A DNA stretch of 15,516 bases, taken from the NCBI GenBank assembly GCA_019752245.1, contig JAIEMH010000408.1, positions 1-15,516 on the forward strand, in the 5' to 3' direction. The notes beneath the pieces are model-generated. The model was not told where the DNA came from, made no database searches, and was given only the letters and a program-made list of their open reading frames with translations. Origin of the DNA: Flavobacteriaceae bacterium (GTDB taxonomy: Bacteria > Bacteroidota > Bacteroidia > Flavobacteriales > Flavobacteriaceae). Made by a program: the position numbers and the translations under genes. This document shows positions 6,561 to 14,740 of the stretch, piece after piece (within the stretch, counting starts at the first letter, position 1; each line of letters starts with the position of its first letter).

Positions 6561-9500
6561 ATGCGTAAAATAAAAGCTTTCATACAATTTAATTTATTGG
6601 TTGCTTCCGCTACAGTTTCGGCGCAGCAATCGGCAATTTATACCAGTCAACTTTCACAATTTGACAGAGCAACCGAATTATATATTGATAAACAATATTT
6701 AGCAGCTCAAATTCTGTTCGAAAAAGTGCAACAAACAAATAAAGAACAAGAAGTACAAGCAGATTGCGCTTACTATATTGCCAATTGTGCTATTCGTTTA
6801 AATCAATCCGGTGCCGATAAATTAATGGAAGATTTTGTGGCAGATTATCCAACCTCTACCAAACAAAATCAGGCTTACATTGGTGTTGCAACATTCTATT
6901 TTGAAAACGGAAATTATCCTCAAGCGTTGCAATATTTTGATAAAGTAGACGAGAGTGCTTTGACTTATGATGAATTAGAAAAGTTTAATTTCCAAAAAGG
7001 GTATGCATATTTTAACGCTAACAAAAAGAAAGAAGCATCGGCCTATTTCAATAAAGTAGCAAATTCTAAAGAATATGGTTCGCAAGCAAAATATTACTTA
7101 GGTTTTATGGCCTACGAAGGAGATGATTACAAAGAAGCTACAAAATATTTTGACCAAGTTTCGGGCGAAGAAAAATACAAAGAAAAGCTTTCTTATTTTC
7201 AGGCTGACATGAATTTCAAATTAGGAAATTTTCAAAAAGCTATCGATTTAGGAAAAGTTGCGATGGCAAAATCATCTGCTATTGAAAAATCAGAACTGAA
7301 TAAAATTATCGGTGAAAGTTATTTCAATTTAAAAAAATATGACGAAGCATTGCCGTATTTGAAAGCCTACAACGGTAAAAAAGGTAAATGGAGCAATACC
7401 GATTTCTATCAATTAGGATATACCTATTATCAACAAAAAGATTATGAAAATGCCATTTCACAATTTAATAAAATTATTGATGGTAAAGACTTTGTAGCTC
7501 AAAACGCTTATTATCATTTGGGTGAAAGTTACATGAAAACCGATAAAAAGCAACAGGCATTAAACGCTTTTAAGATTGCTTCTGAAATGGATTTCGATAA
7601 GAAAATTCAAGAAGATGCCAATTTAAATTATGCTAAATTGAGTTATGAAATCGGAAATTCGTATCAATCTGTTCCCGATGTTTTGTCTGCTTTTATTGCA
7701 AAATATCCAACATCGCCAAGCAAAAATGAAATAGAAAGTTTACTGATTAATTCTTATATCACATCTAAAAATTATAAAGAGGCATTAACCTTATTAGAAA
7801 AAAATAAAAATCCAGAAAACAGATTAGCTTATCAAAAAGTAACATTTTATAGAGGTTTAGAATTGTATACTGACGGAAATTATCAAGATGCACAAAAAAT
7901 GTTTCTCAAATCGATTAAGGAACAAAAAGATGCAAAATTCTCTGCAAGAGCAACCTTTTGGAAAGCAGAAACCGAATTTACTTTAGACAATTTCAATGAG
8001 GCATTGCTAAGTTTTAAGCAATTTGAAGAAATGTCGGAAGCTAAAAATACACCAGAATTTAAAAACATCAATTACAACATCGCTTATTGTTATTTTAAAC
8101 AAAAAGAATACGATCAAGCCGGAAATTATTTTCAAAGTTTTATTGATGTTGCCAAAGACGATAAAATTCGCTTGAATGATTCTTATTTGAGATTGGGTGA
8201 CAGTCGTTTTGTTACTTCCAAATATTGGCCGGCAATGGATGCTTACAATAAAGCTATAGAATTGAAAAGTGTTGATGCAGATTATGCCGCATTTCAAAAA
8301 GCAATTTCTTATGGATTTGTAAGTAAAAACGATAAAAAAATTGAAGATTTCAATAAGTTTTTGCAAACATTCAAAACATCGCAATATCGTGATGATGCTT
8401 TGTTTGAATTAGGAAATACTTATGTTGCCGACAATAAAACAGATTTAGCTATTAAAACTTATGACCAATTGTTGAGTGAATTTAAAAATGGTTCTTACGC
8501 TGCAAAAGCGGTTTTGCGTCAAGGATTAATTTATTACAATGCCAACAAAGACGATCAAGCTATTGCTAAATTTAAAAAAGTTGCTGCAGATTATCCAAGA
8601 ACGCCAGAAGCTTTGGAAGCAGTTTCAACAGCAAGATTAATTTATGTAGATAACGGAAAAGTAGATGAATATGCAACTTGGGTAAGAACGTTAGATTTTG
8701 TAGAAGTTTCTGATACAGAATTAGATAATGATACTTATGAAGCGGCAGAAAAACAATATCTACAAAATAATACCAAACAAGCCATTGCAACTTTAAGCAG
8801 TTATGTGGCGAAGTTTCCAAAAGGAATTCATGCATTGAAAGCCAATTTCTACTTAGCGCAATCCTATTATGCTGACGGATTGGAAGCAAATTCTGTAGCC
8901 AATTATGAATATGTAATAGCTCAATCTAAAAGTGAATATACTGAGCAATCATTAGCGCGTTTGTGTGAAATTTATTTGAAAAAAGACGATTTTACCAAAG
9001 CAATTCCAGTTTTAAAACGCCTAGAAACAGAAGCCGATTTTCCTCAGAATGTGACTTTTGCGCAAGCCAATTTAATGCGTGCTTACTATGCGCAAAAAGA
9101 CTATCCAAATTCGGTGGTTTATGCCGACAAAGTATTGGCAAATCCAAAAACGGATAATAAAGTAAAAAGTGATGCGCAAATTATCGTTGCACGTTCTGCA
9201 ATAAAAGCCAATGACGAAGCAAAAGCAAGAACAGCTTATGCCAATTTATTAAAAATAGCCAAAGGAGAATTAGCAGCCGAAGCACTTTATTATGATGCTT
9301 ATTTCAAAAATAAAGACGGCAAGTTTGAAGATTCTAACAAAGTGGTTCAGAAGTTGGCTAAAGATTACTCTGGTTACAAATATTTTGGTGCAAGAGGTTT
9401 AATTGTAATGGCTAAAAACTATTATGGAATGAAAGATAGTTTCCAGGCAACATCAATTTTGGACAGTGTTATCGATAATTTTAGTGATTTTCCAGATGTA

Positions 9501-9575
9501 GTTCAAGAAGCAAAAACACAACTAGAAACTATAAAATCGGAAGAAAGTAAAACGAATTCGTCAATCATTAAGTAA
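6561..9575 (+). CDS. Large secreted TPR-repeat protein
   Basis: From ATG 6561 the product is 1004 residues. I chose this start because it gives a signal peptide (MRKIKAFIQFNLLVASATVSA, likely cut A21|Q22) and follows a promoter motif; the frame is open back to 6357 but that extension looks like chance AT-rich coding. The mature protein is almost wholly helical TPR-like hairpins, for example LGYTYYQQKDYENAISQFNKI near residue 285, and further units to the C-terminus. Two clusters recur: helix pairs with LG..Y (A face) and YDEAL/YPNS-type B helices. No enzyme motif is seen. It should sit in the periplasm or at the outer membrane as a scaffold. A barrel gene follows 50 bases downstream, so the pair probably works together. 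Function unknown. Confidence 0.88.
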   Translation: MRKIKAFIQFNLLVASATVSAQQSAIYTSQLSQFDRATELYIDKQYLAAQILFEKVQQTNKEQEVQADCAYYIANCAIRLNQSGADKLMEDFVADYPTSTKQNQAYIGVATFYFENGNYPQALQYFDKVDESALTYDELEKFNFQKGYAYFNANKKKEASAYFNKVANSKEYGSQAKYYLGFMAYEGDDYKEATKYFDQVSGEEKYKEKLSYFQADMNFKLGNFQKAIDLGKVAMAKSSAIEKSELNKIIGESYFNLKKYDEALPYLKAYNGKKGKWSNTDFYQLGYTYYQQKDYENAISQFNKIIDGKDFVAQNAYYHLGESYMKTDKKQQALNAFKIASEMDFDKKIQEDANLNYAKLSYEIGNSYQSVPDVLSAFIAKYPTSPSKNEIESLLINSYITSKNYKEALTLLEKNKNPENRLAYQKVTFYRGLELYTDGNYQDAQKMFLKSIKEQKDAKFSARATFWKAETEFTLDNFNEALLSFKQFEEMSEAKNTPEFKNINYNIAYCYFKQKEYDQAGNYFQSFIDVAKDDKIRLNDSYLRLGDSRFVTSKYWPAMDAYNKAIELKSVDADYAAFQKAISYGFVSKNDKKIEDFNKFLQTFKTSQYRDDALFELGNTYVADNKTDLAIKTYDQLLSEFKNGSYAAKAVLRQGLIYYNANKDDQAIAKFKKVAADYPRTPEALEAVSTARLIYVDNGKVDEYATWVRTLDFVEVSDTELDNDTYEAAEKQYLQNNTKQAIATLSSYVAKFPKGIHALKANFYLAQSYYADGLEANSVANYEYVIAQSKSEYTEQSLARLCEIYLKKDDFTKAIPVLKRLETEADFPQNVTFAQANLMRAYYAQKDYPNSVVYADKVLANPKTDNKVKSDAQIIVARSAIKANDEAKARTAYANLLKIAKGELAAEALYYDAYFKNKDGKFEDSNKVVQKLAKDYSGYKYFGARGLIVMAKNYYGMKDSFQATSILDSVIDNFSDFPDVVQEAKTQLETIKSEESKTNSSIIK

Positions 9576-9583
9576 ACAGTTAT

Positions 9584-9608
9584 TGTCACACTGAGCGCAG
9601 TCGAAGTG
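9584..9608 (+). repeat. Short intergenic motif resembling a dispersed flavobacterial repeat
   Basis: The 50-bp gap between the TPR and barrel genes contains CACTGAGCGCAGTCGAAGTG (9589-9608), preceded by TGTCA. It is far richer in G and C than its surroundings, and its ends CACT/AGTG are inverted. From memory, near-identical strings recur between genes in many Bacteroidota genomes; only this copy is in the window, so repeat status is recalled knowledge and not shown here. Confidence 0.5.
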
Positions 9609-9625
9609 CTTTAAATTAAATAAAC

Positions 9626-11395
9626 ATGAAAATCAATTTCCAATATAAAATTGCAATAGTTACCGTTCTTTTAGGAACTCAAATTACTTTTGCTCAAAAG
9701 AAAGATGGCGACATAGGAACCGAAGTTGTAAATGTTGTAAAACCATATACGCCAACAATTTCTGATGCCTTTAAAGTAAAAGAAACACCATCATTAGAAG
9801 ACGATGATACTTCTAAAAAAGAGAATATTCTATATAATATTTTCTCTTTTCCCGTGGCATCAACTTTTACGCCATCCAAAGGCAAAGCTGCTGGTGTTGA
9901 CAAAGAAAAACAAGAAAAATTATTTAGTAATTATGCCACTTTAGCTGCTGGAAACTACGGAAATATTAATGCCGAATTGTTTGTAACGCAAACATTAGAA
10001 AGTGGCGATTATGTTGGTGCAATGCTTCGTCATCTTTCATCTCAAGGCGGAATAAAAGGTGTAGAGCTAGATGATAAATTTTCTAATACTGGACTTGATT
10101 TAACTTACGGAAGTAGATCTAAAAACCTTTCTTGGAATGCCGATTTGGGTTACCAACGTCAAATGTATAATTGGTATGGATTGAATCCAATTTTGTACGA
10201 AAATCTAATTCCTACTGATAAAGATGCCTTTTTAAATAGCATTGATCCAAAGCAAACCTATCAAAATATTTCGCTAGGCGGAAGATTGACTCTGGGCGAA
10301 AGTGTTTTTAAAGAAGCAACAATAAAATTCAATCGTTTTTCGGATGCGTTTTCTTCGGGCGAAAATCGTTTGGTTGCAAAACCATCGTTGGCATTCGATT
10401 TTATGGATGAAAAAATCAAAGCCGACTTTGTATTTGATTACATCAATGGAAAATTTTCTAAAGATTATTTTAACGGACCAGAAATAAAATACGGATTTAC
10501 AAATGTAGGAGTGAAGCCAAGTTTTCAAATTAATAAAGAAGATTTATCGGTAAATTTTGGAGCAGGATTTTTCTACAGTATGGCAACAGAATCTGGTAAG
10601 AATAAATTCTTTATTTATCCAAACATCACAGCATCTTATAAAGTTGTTGGTGATTTAATGATTGCTTATGCTGGAGCAGAAGGCGGATTGAAACAAAATT
10701 CTTATCAAGAGTTTGCACAAGAAAATTTCTTTGTTTCACCAACTTTAGCCATTGCACCAACCGATCAACGCTATGATATTTATGTTGGATTAAAAGGTAA
10801 ATTAGCCAATACTATTGGTTATAACATTCGTGGTTCCTACATGAATGAAGGTTCTAAAGCATTATTTTTAAGAAATTCATTTTCCTATTATAATACTAAC
10901 AAAGAAGGATATGCCAATGGAAATTCGTTTGATGTAGTTTATGATGATGTAAAAACAGTGAGCTTCTTTGGAGAATTGAAAGCCGATTTCTCTAAAAATG
11001 TATCTTTCGGAATTAGCGGAACTTTCAGCAGTTACACAACCGATACTCAAGCAGAAGCATGGAATTTACCATCGTTAAAAATTAGTTCTAATTTAGACTT
11101 TAATATTACATCTAAATGGTATGCTGGGTTAAACGTGTTCTTTGTTGGAGAGCGCAAAGACATCACATTTGTTCAAACTGCAATAGCAATTTTTCCACCA
11201 ACATTTGCAACCGAGACAACAACATTAGACAATTATTTTGACTTAAACGCGCATGTAGGTTTCAAATACAGCGATCGTTTAACGTTCTTCCTAAAAGGTA
11301 ATAATTTAGCCAATCAAAACTACCAAAAATGGGTAAACTATCCAGTGCAAGGCGTTCAAGGATTGGTTGGAGCAAATTATAAATTTGATTTTTAG
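9626..11395 (+). CDS. Plugless TonB-receptor-like outer-membrane beta-barrel protein
   Basis: The 589-residue protein starts with a signal peptide (residues 1-23, likely cut FA|QK). Then comes a linker with GTEVVNVVKPYTPTISDAF (about 31-49) and an acidic stretch, LEDDDTSKKE. From about residue 100 the chain is alternating strand-turn segments rich in Y, F, G and N (for example FSNTGLDLTYGSRSKNLSW), and it ends GLVGANYKFDF with a terminal phenylalanine, as outer-membrane barrels do. The late DRLTFFLKGNNLANQNYQKW is typical of the C-terminal strands of TonB-dependent receptors. No plug domain and no N-terminal carboxypeptidase-like domain are present, so it is shorter than true receptors. It is probably co-transcribed with the TPR gene. 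Substrate and function are unknown. Confidence 0.85.
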   Translation: MKINFQYKIAIVTVLLGTQITFAQKKDGDIGTEVVNVVKPYTPTISDAFKVKETPSLEDDDTSKKENILYNIFSFPVASTFTPSKGKAAGVDKEKQEKLFSNYATLAAGNYGNINAELFVTQTLESGDYVGAMLRHLSSQGGIKGVELDDKFSNTGLDLTYGSRSKNLSWNADLGYQRQMYNWYGLNPILYENLIPTDKDAFLNSIDPKQTYQNISLGGRLTLGESVFKEATIKFNRFSDAFSSGENRLVAKPSLAFDFMDEKIKADFVFDYINGKFSKDYFNGPEIKYGFTNVGVKPSFQINKEDLSVNFGAGFFYSMATESGKNKFFIYPNITASYKVVGDLMIAYAGAEGGLKQNSYQEFAQENFFVSPTLAIAPTDQRYDIYVGLKGKLANTIGYNIRGSYMNEGSKALFLRNSFSYYNTNKEGYANGNSFDVVYDDVKTVSFFGELKADFSKNVSFGISGTFSSYTTDTQAEAWNLPSLKISSNLDFNITSKWYAGLNVFFVGERKDITFVQTAIAIFPPTFATETTTLDNYFDLNAHVGFKYSDRLTFFLKGNNLANQNYQKWVNYPVQGVQGLVGANYKFDF

Positions 11396-11421
11396 ACAAT
11401 TTTAATAATAATATACTAGTG

Positions 11422-11457
11422 AGACTTTTTAGATTTATCATTCTAAAAAGTCTTTTT
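11422..11457 (+). terminator. Strong intrinsic terminator after the barrel gene
   Basis: AGACTTTTTAGA (11422-11433) and TCTAAAAAGTCT (11442-11453) form a perfect 12-bp stem with an eight-base loop, followed by a run of T to 11457. It lies 27 bases after the barrel stop codon and closes the TPR/barrel transcript. The A-rich left side means it may also work in reverse. Confidence 0.85.
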
Positions 11458-11503
11458 AGTTAAATTTAAAACATCAAAAAATCCAATAATTTAAAAATCT
11501 AAA

Positions 11504-11956
11504 ATGTCAAATTTTAAAATCCAAATACTACAACGCTACAACGAACTTCTACAAGACAGAATCGATGTTTTTCGTGATATGATTTCTGGTTTAACAGAAG
11601 ACGCACAAAACGATGCCAAAGGTTCAGCTGGCGATAAACACGAAACAGCTTTGTCAATGATGCACATAGAGCAAGAAAAACTCAATCACAAGTTGAAAGA
11701 AATTTTAGCTCAAAAAGCCATTATTGATAAAATTGATGCCAATTCTAATCATAGTAGAATTGCACTTGGCAGTTTAGTTCAAGCCAATGGAATGTTACTT
11801 TTTATAAGTGCAGCTTTACCAAAAATTACTATAGGTGACAAAACAATAATTGCCGTTTCACCACAATCACCATTAGGAAGTAAATTAATAGGAAATGAAG
11901 TTGGTTTTGAGTTTGAGATTAATACAACGAAATTTAAAATTGAAAAAATTAGTTAA
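11504..11956 (+). CDS. Small GreA/GreB-like protein
   Basis: The 150-residue protein is built like a Gre transcript-cleavage factor. Residues 1-75 are charged and helical, with DAKGSAGDKHETALSMM (37-53) where the hairpin of a coiled coil would turn. Residues 85-149 resemble the GreA/GreB C-terminal domain: IALGSLVQANGMLLFISAAL, then VSPQSPLGSKLIGNEVGFEF (118-137), close to the SP-G-LIG-GD pattern of that domain, and KFKIEKI at the end. Gre factors enter the RNA polymerase secondary channel and rescue backtracked complexes using two acidic tip residues. This protein has acidic residues at E32, D33, D37 and D44 but not the usual tip sequence, so catalytic ability is uncertain. It starts 47 bases after the terminator; I see no clear promoter. 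Confidence 0.75.
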   Translation: MSNFKIQILQRYNELLQDRIDVFRDMISGLTEDAQNDAKGSAGDKHETALSMMHIEQEKLNHKLKEILAQKAIIDKIDANSNHSRIALGSLVQANGMLLFISAALPKITIGDKTIIAVSPQSPLGSKLIGNEVGFEFEINTTKFKIEKIS

Positions 11957-11990
11957 TCTGAAATAGTCTATAAATTATATAAGTTACTGG

Positions 11991-12659
11991 TTATCTCACT
12001 TGTTTAATAGTGAAAAAACAATCTTCTTTTGTTCCCAATAGAGTAATAGAAAGCAAATCAGAATTTATTCTAAAAGTTATTATGTCAGTTGTTGTTAATT
12101 GTACTAAAGTATTCAAATATCTTATTGGCGGAGTAACATTTACGCCTAATACACCAACATTTGGAAAATTATTTCTATTAACAATAACCCCATTATTTAA
12201 AATAGAAACGCCAAAGTTGGTTGAAGCACTCAGTACTCCGCCAGATTTTATTTGCACATTAATTTCATAAATGCCATCTTGTTTTGGTGAAAATGAATTA
12301 GTAGTTGTATTAAACTCTGTATTTACATCAAAATCTACAAAATCAAATGGAATTTTTACACTTCCAGATAATATCGATAATGATAATGTAGCAGTACTTG
12401 CAAAACTTCCTTTAACAAAAGTTTTAATATTGTTGTTATAAATTTGTTTTGAACTTACCCTTTTGATATTTCCAAGACCATCAGAAATTACAATAGAATC
12501 TTTAATTGCTGGTTCTGAATTATAACTAGGCAAATTCCTAACTCTTAATTTTCCATTTACATCCAATGTTGCAGTTGGACTTGTAGTTTCAATTCCAACT
12601 TGAGCAGTAATTATGTTATTAAGAAATAACAATAATATAAAAGTATATTTTTTCGTCAT
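11991..12659 (-). CDS. Secreted protein with probable C1q/TNF-like jelly-roll domain
   Basis: The 222-residue product has a signal peptide (1-19, likely cut TA|QV). It is followed at once by VGIETTSPTATLDVNG (21-36), a segment found at the start of many flavobacterial surface and tail-like proteins, and a short DSIVISDGLGNIKRV stretch. From about residue 85 the chain is beta-rich. NSFSPKQDGIYEINVQIKSG (121-140), a mid-strand VSILNNGVIVNRN, then LVQLTTTDIITFRIN and the ending CFFTIKQV follow the strand order of C1q/TNF-like domains, which usually trimerise and bind ligands. It stands alone, convergent with the Gre-like gene with a 34-bp gap. Role in adhesion or matrix is inference; there is no C-terminal type IX sorting domain. 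Confidence 0.8.
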   Translation of the reverse strand: MTKKYTFILLLFLNNIITAQVGIETTSPTATLDVNGKLRVRNLPSYNSEPAIKDSIVISDGLGNIKRVSSKQIYNNNIKTFVKGSFASTATLSLSILSGSVKIPFDFVDFDVNTEFNTTTNSFSPKQDGIYEINVQIKSGGVLSASTNFGVSILNNGVIVNRNNFPNVGVLGVNVTPPIRYLNTLVQLTTTDIITFRINSDLLSITLLGTKEDCFFTIKQVR

Positions 12660-13037
12660 AATTGTTAATTTTATAAAGTTTACTTTGTTTCAAAATCGTA
12701 TGTAAAAATAGTTAACCGTTTAACTTACATTTATTTATTTCGTTCAAACTTCATTTTCTATAGATGAATACTATATTTTCTTTAGATTAGTAATTCCTTT
12801 TTTTTTTTTGTATGTATTTACAAGTTTATTTGAAAATACTTTTATCCTAGTTATAGTACCTAAATTTCCACAAGATTTATTAATAAGTTACATATTTTAA
12901 TAAATAATTAATTTTTAGTTATAAATTAAAACTAATTTTAGATATTGTGTTTTAATATGTTGACTAATTATTGAAATTTGCTTTATAAATAGGTAATAAA
13001 ATAACAATTGAGTTTTTCTCAATAAAAGAATAAGATT
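12660..13037. other. 378-bp AT-rich intergenic region between the jelly-roll gene and asnB
   Basis: This divergent gap must hold the leaders of both neighbours. I see no exact TAnnTTTG element on either strand. Visible items are an imperfect 14-bp palindrome, GTTAACCGTTTAAC, at 12711-12724, a run of twelve T at 12798-12809, and a small hairpin (ATTGAG, five T, CTCAAT) at 13007-13023, 14 bases before the asnB start. No small gene is supported. Confidence 0.6.
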
Positions 13038-14654
13038 ATGTGCGGAATATTAGCAATTATAGGAAAAGGAAAAGACGAACAATTAGTAAAACAACTTTCT
13101 AAAAGAATGTCACATCGTGGTCCAGACGAAAGTGATACCCATATAACTGAAAACGGACACATATTAAGTCATGAGCGTTTATCAATTATTGATTTGCATT
13201 CGGGTAGACAACCTATTCAAGGAACTTCGTCTGCATGGATGATTCACAATGGAGAAATCTACAACCATCAAGAATTAAGAGAAGGAATTTTAAAAGATCA
13301 TACTTTTAGAACCAAATCAGACTCTGAAGTAATTGTGCATCTTTACGAAAAATTTGGTAACGATTTTGTTGATATGTTAGACGGTGATTTTGCCTTTGTA
13401 GTAATCGATGGTGATAACTATATTGCTGGTCGCGATCCGCTAGGAGTAAAGCCATTATATTATGGAATGGATGAAAGAGGAAGAGTTTATTTTGCTTCAG
13501 AAATGAAACCAATTGCTGACCAATGCAAAACATTTTCAACTTTTCCTCCAGGACATTATTATACAGCAGAAACTGGATTTGTAAAATACTACAAACCAGA
13601 ATATGAAGATTATAAAAAATGTGATAAAGAATTAGATTTAGTTGCTATAAGAGAAGCTTTAACAGAAGCAACTCGCAAACGATTAATGAGTGATGTGCCC
13701 ATTGGAGTATTACTTTCTGGCGGATTAGATTCGTCATTAACATCATCAATTGCAGCGCGTTTATTGAAAGAAAAAGGAAAAGATTTACATTCATTTTCAA
13801 TTGGTCTTGATGCCGATGCTCCAGACGCAAAAGCCGCTCGAAAAGTAGCCGAATTTTTAGGCACAAAACACCACGAAGTTCACTTTACTATCGAGCAAGG
13901 AATCGAAATTCTAGATAAATTAATTTGGCATCTTGAAACCTACGATGTAACCTCTATAAGAGCAAGTACACCAATGTATTTCTTGTCAAAAGCAATTACC
14001 GATATGGGAATAAAAGTAGTTCTTTCTGGCGAAGGTGCAGACGAAATTTTTGGGGGCTATTTGTACTTCAGAAACGCACCATCAACAGAAGATTTTACTA
14101 AAGAAACTATAGAAAGAGTTCAAAAGTTATTTACTGCCGATTTACTTCGTGCCGACAAATCAACAATGGCTCATGGACTAGAAGCTAGAGTTCCGTTTTT
14201 AGACAAAGCATTTTTAGATGTTTCTATGCTAATAAAAGGCGAAGAAAAACAGCCAAAAACCTACGACGGAAAAGAAAAATATATTCTTAGAAAAGCATTT
14301 GATACGCCAGACAATCCATATCTTCCAGATGAAGTTTTGTGGCGTCAAAAAGAACAGTTTTCAGACGGAGTTGGATACAACTGGATCGACCAATTAATAG
14401 AATATTGCGCTACACAAGTAACAGATGAGCAATTAGAAAAAGCAGCAATTACTTTTCCTTACAACGCTCCAACAACCAAAGAAGCCTATTTTTACAGAAC
14501 TATTTTCCATAAATATTATCCACAAGTAAGCGCGGCACAAACCGTTAGAAAATGGATACCAAAATGGCAAGAAAATCAAGATCCATCAGGAAGGGCAAAT
14601 GCAGCACACGTGCAAGCCGATACTGAAATAGCAAAATCAACAATTACAATATAA
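13038..14654 (+). CDS. asnB: Asparagine synthetase B, glutamine-hydrolysing
   Basis: The 538-residue enzyme makes asparagine from aspartate, ATP and glutamine in the cytoplasm. The N-terminal class II glutaminase domain (about 1-190) begins MCGILAIIG with the nucleophile Cys2, exposed after Met removal, and has SHRGPDES (25-32), HERLSIID (45-52), NGEIYN (71-76), SDSEVI (94-99) and GRDPLGVKPLYYG (131-143). The synthetase domain has the PP-loop SGGLDSS (227-233), GEGADEIFGGYLYF (331-344) and RADKSTMAHGLEARVPFLD (371-389), with YILRKAFD nearby. Length and the C-terminal KWIPKW...DPSGRA block fit the E. coli AsnB type, not the asnB-like enzymes of antibiotic or glycan clusters. It is a single-gene unit closed by a terminator. 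All key residues are present. Confidence 0.97.
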   Translation: MCGILAIIGKGKDEQLVKQLSKRMSHRGPDESDTHITENGHILSHERLSIIDLHSGRQPIQGTSSAWMIHNGEIYNHQELREGILKDHTFRTKSDSEVIVHLYEKFGNDFVDMLDGDFAFVVIDGDNYIAGRDPLGVKPLYYGMDERGRVYFASEMKPIADQCKTFSTFPPGHYYTAETGFVKYYKPEYEDYKKCDKELDLVAIREALTEATRKRLMSDVPIGVLLSGGLDSSLTSSIAARLLKEKGKDLHSFSIGLDADAPDAKAARKVAEFLGTKHHEVHFTIEQGIEILDKLIWHLETYDVTSIRASTPMYFLSKAITDMGIKVVLSGEGADEIFGGYLYFRNAPSTEDFTKETIERVQKLFTADLLRADKSTMAHGLEARVPFLDKAFLDVSMLIKGEEKQPKTYDGKEKYILRKAFDTPDNPYLPDEVLWRQKEQFSDGVGYNWIDQLIEYCATQVTDEQLEKAAITFPYNAPTTKEAYFYRTIFHKYYPQVSAAQTVRKWIPKWQENQDPSGRANAAHVQADTEIAKSTITI

Positions 14655-14691
14655 TCCTTAGATTATAAATTGAAGTTTAGTTTGTTTGTTT

Positions 14692-14724
14692 AAAAGCGTT
14701 CATCAGCAATGGTGAGCGTTTTTT
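14692..14724 (+). terminator. Intrinsic terminator of asnB
   Basis: The left arm AAAAGCGTTCATC (14692-14704) pairs with GGTGAGCGTTTT (14711-14722) through a six-base loop, with one bulged G and two G-U pairs, and the right arm ends in six T (14719-14724). It begins 38 bases after the asnB stop codon. Confidence 0.7.
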
Positions 14725-14740
14725 GTTGAATTAAGGTTTT

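Noticed and set aside
8007..8889. Open frames on the minus strand within the TPR gene, and similar frames inside asnB, the ABC ATPase and the barrel genes
   Set aside because: They lie antisense to well-supported genes, have no recognisable domains or start signals, and their composition is that of reversed coding sequence.
12660..12720. Promoter for the jelly-roll gene around minus-strand TACGATTTTG
   Set aside because: The TA and TTTG parts are separated by four bases, not two, so it does not fit the consensus.
12711..12724. GTTAACCGTTTAAC as an operator
   Set aside because: It is an imperfect palindrome of low complexity with only one copy and no regulator gene nearby.
13007..13023. Small hairpin (6-bp stem, T5 loop) just upstream of asnB as a riboswitch or attenuator
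   Set aside because: The stem is short and A+T-rich with no leader peptide, T-box or aptamer-like structure; chance is likely.
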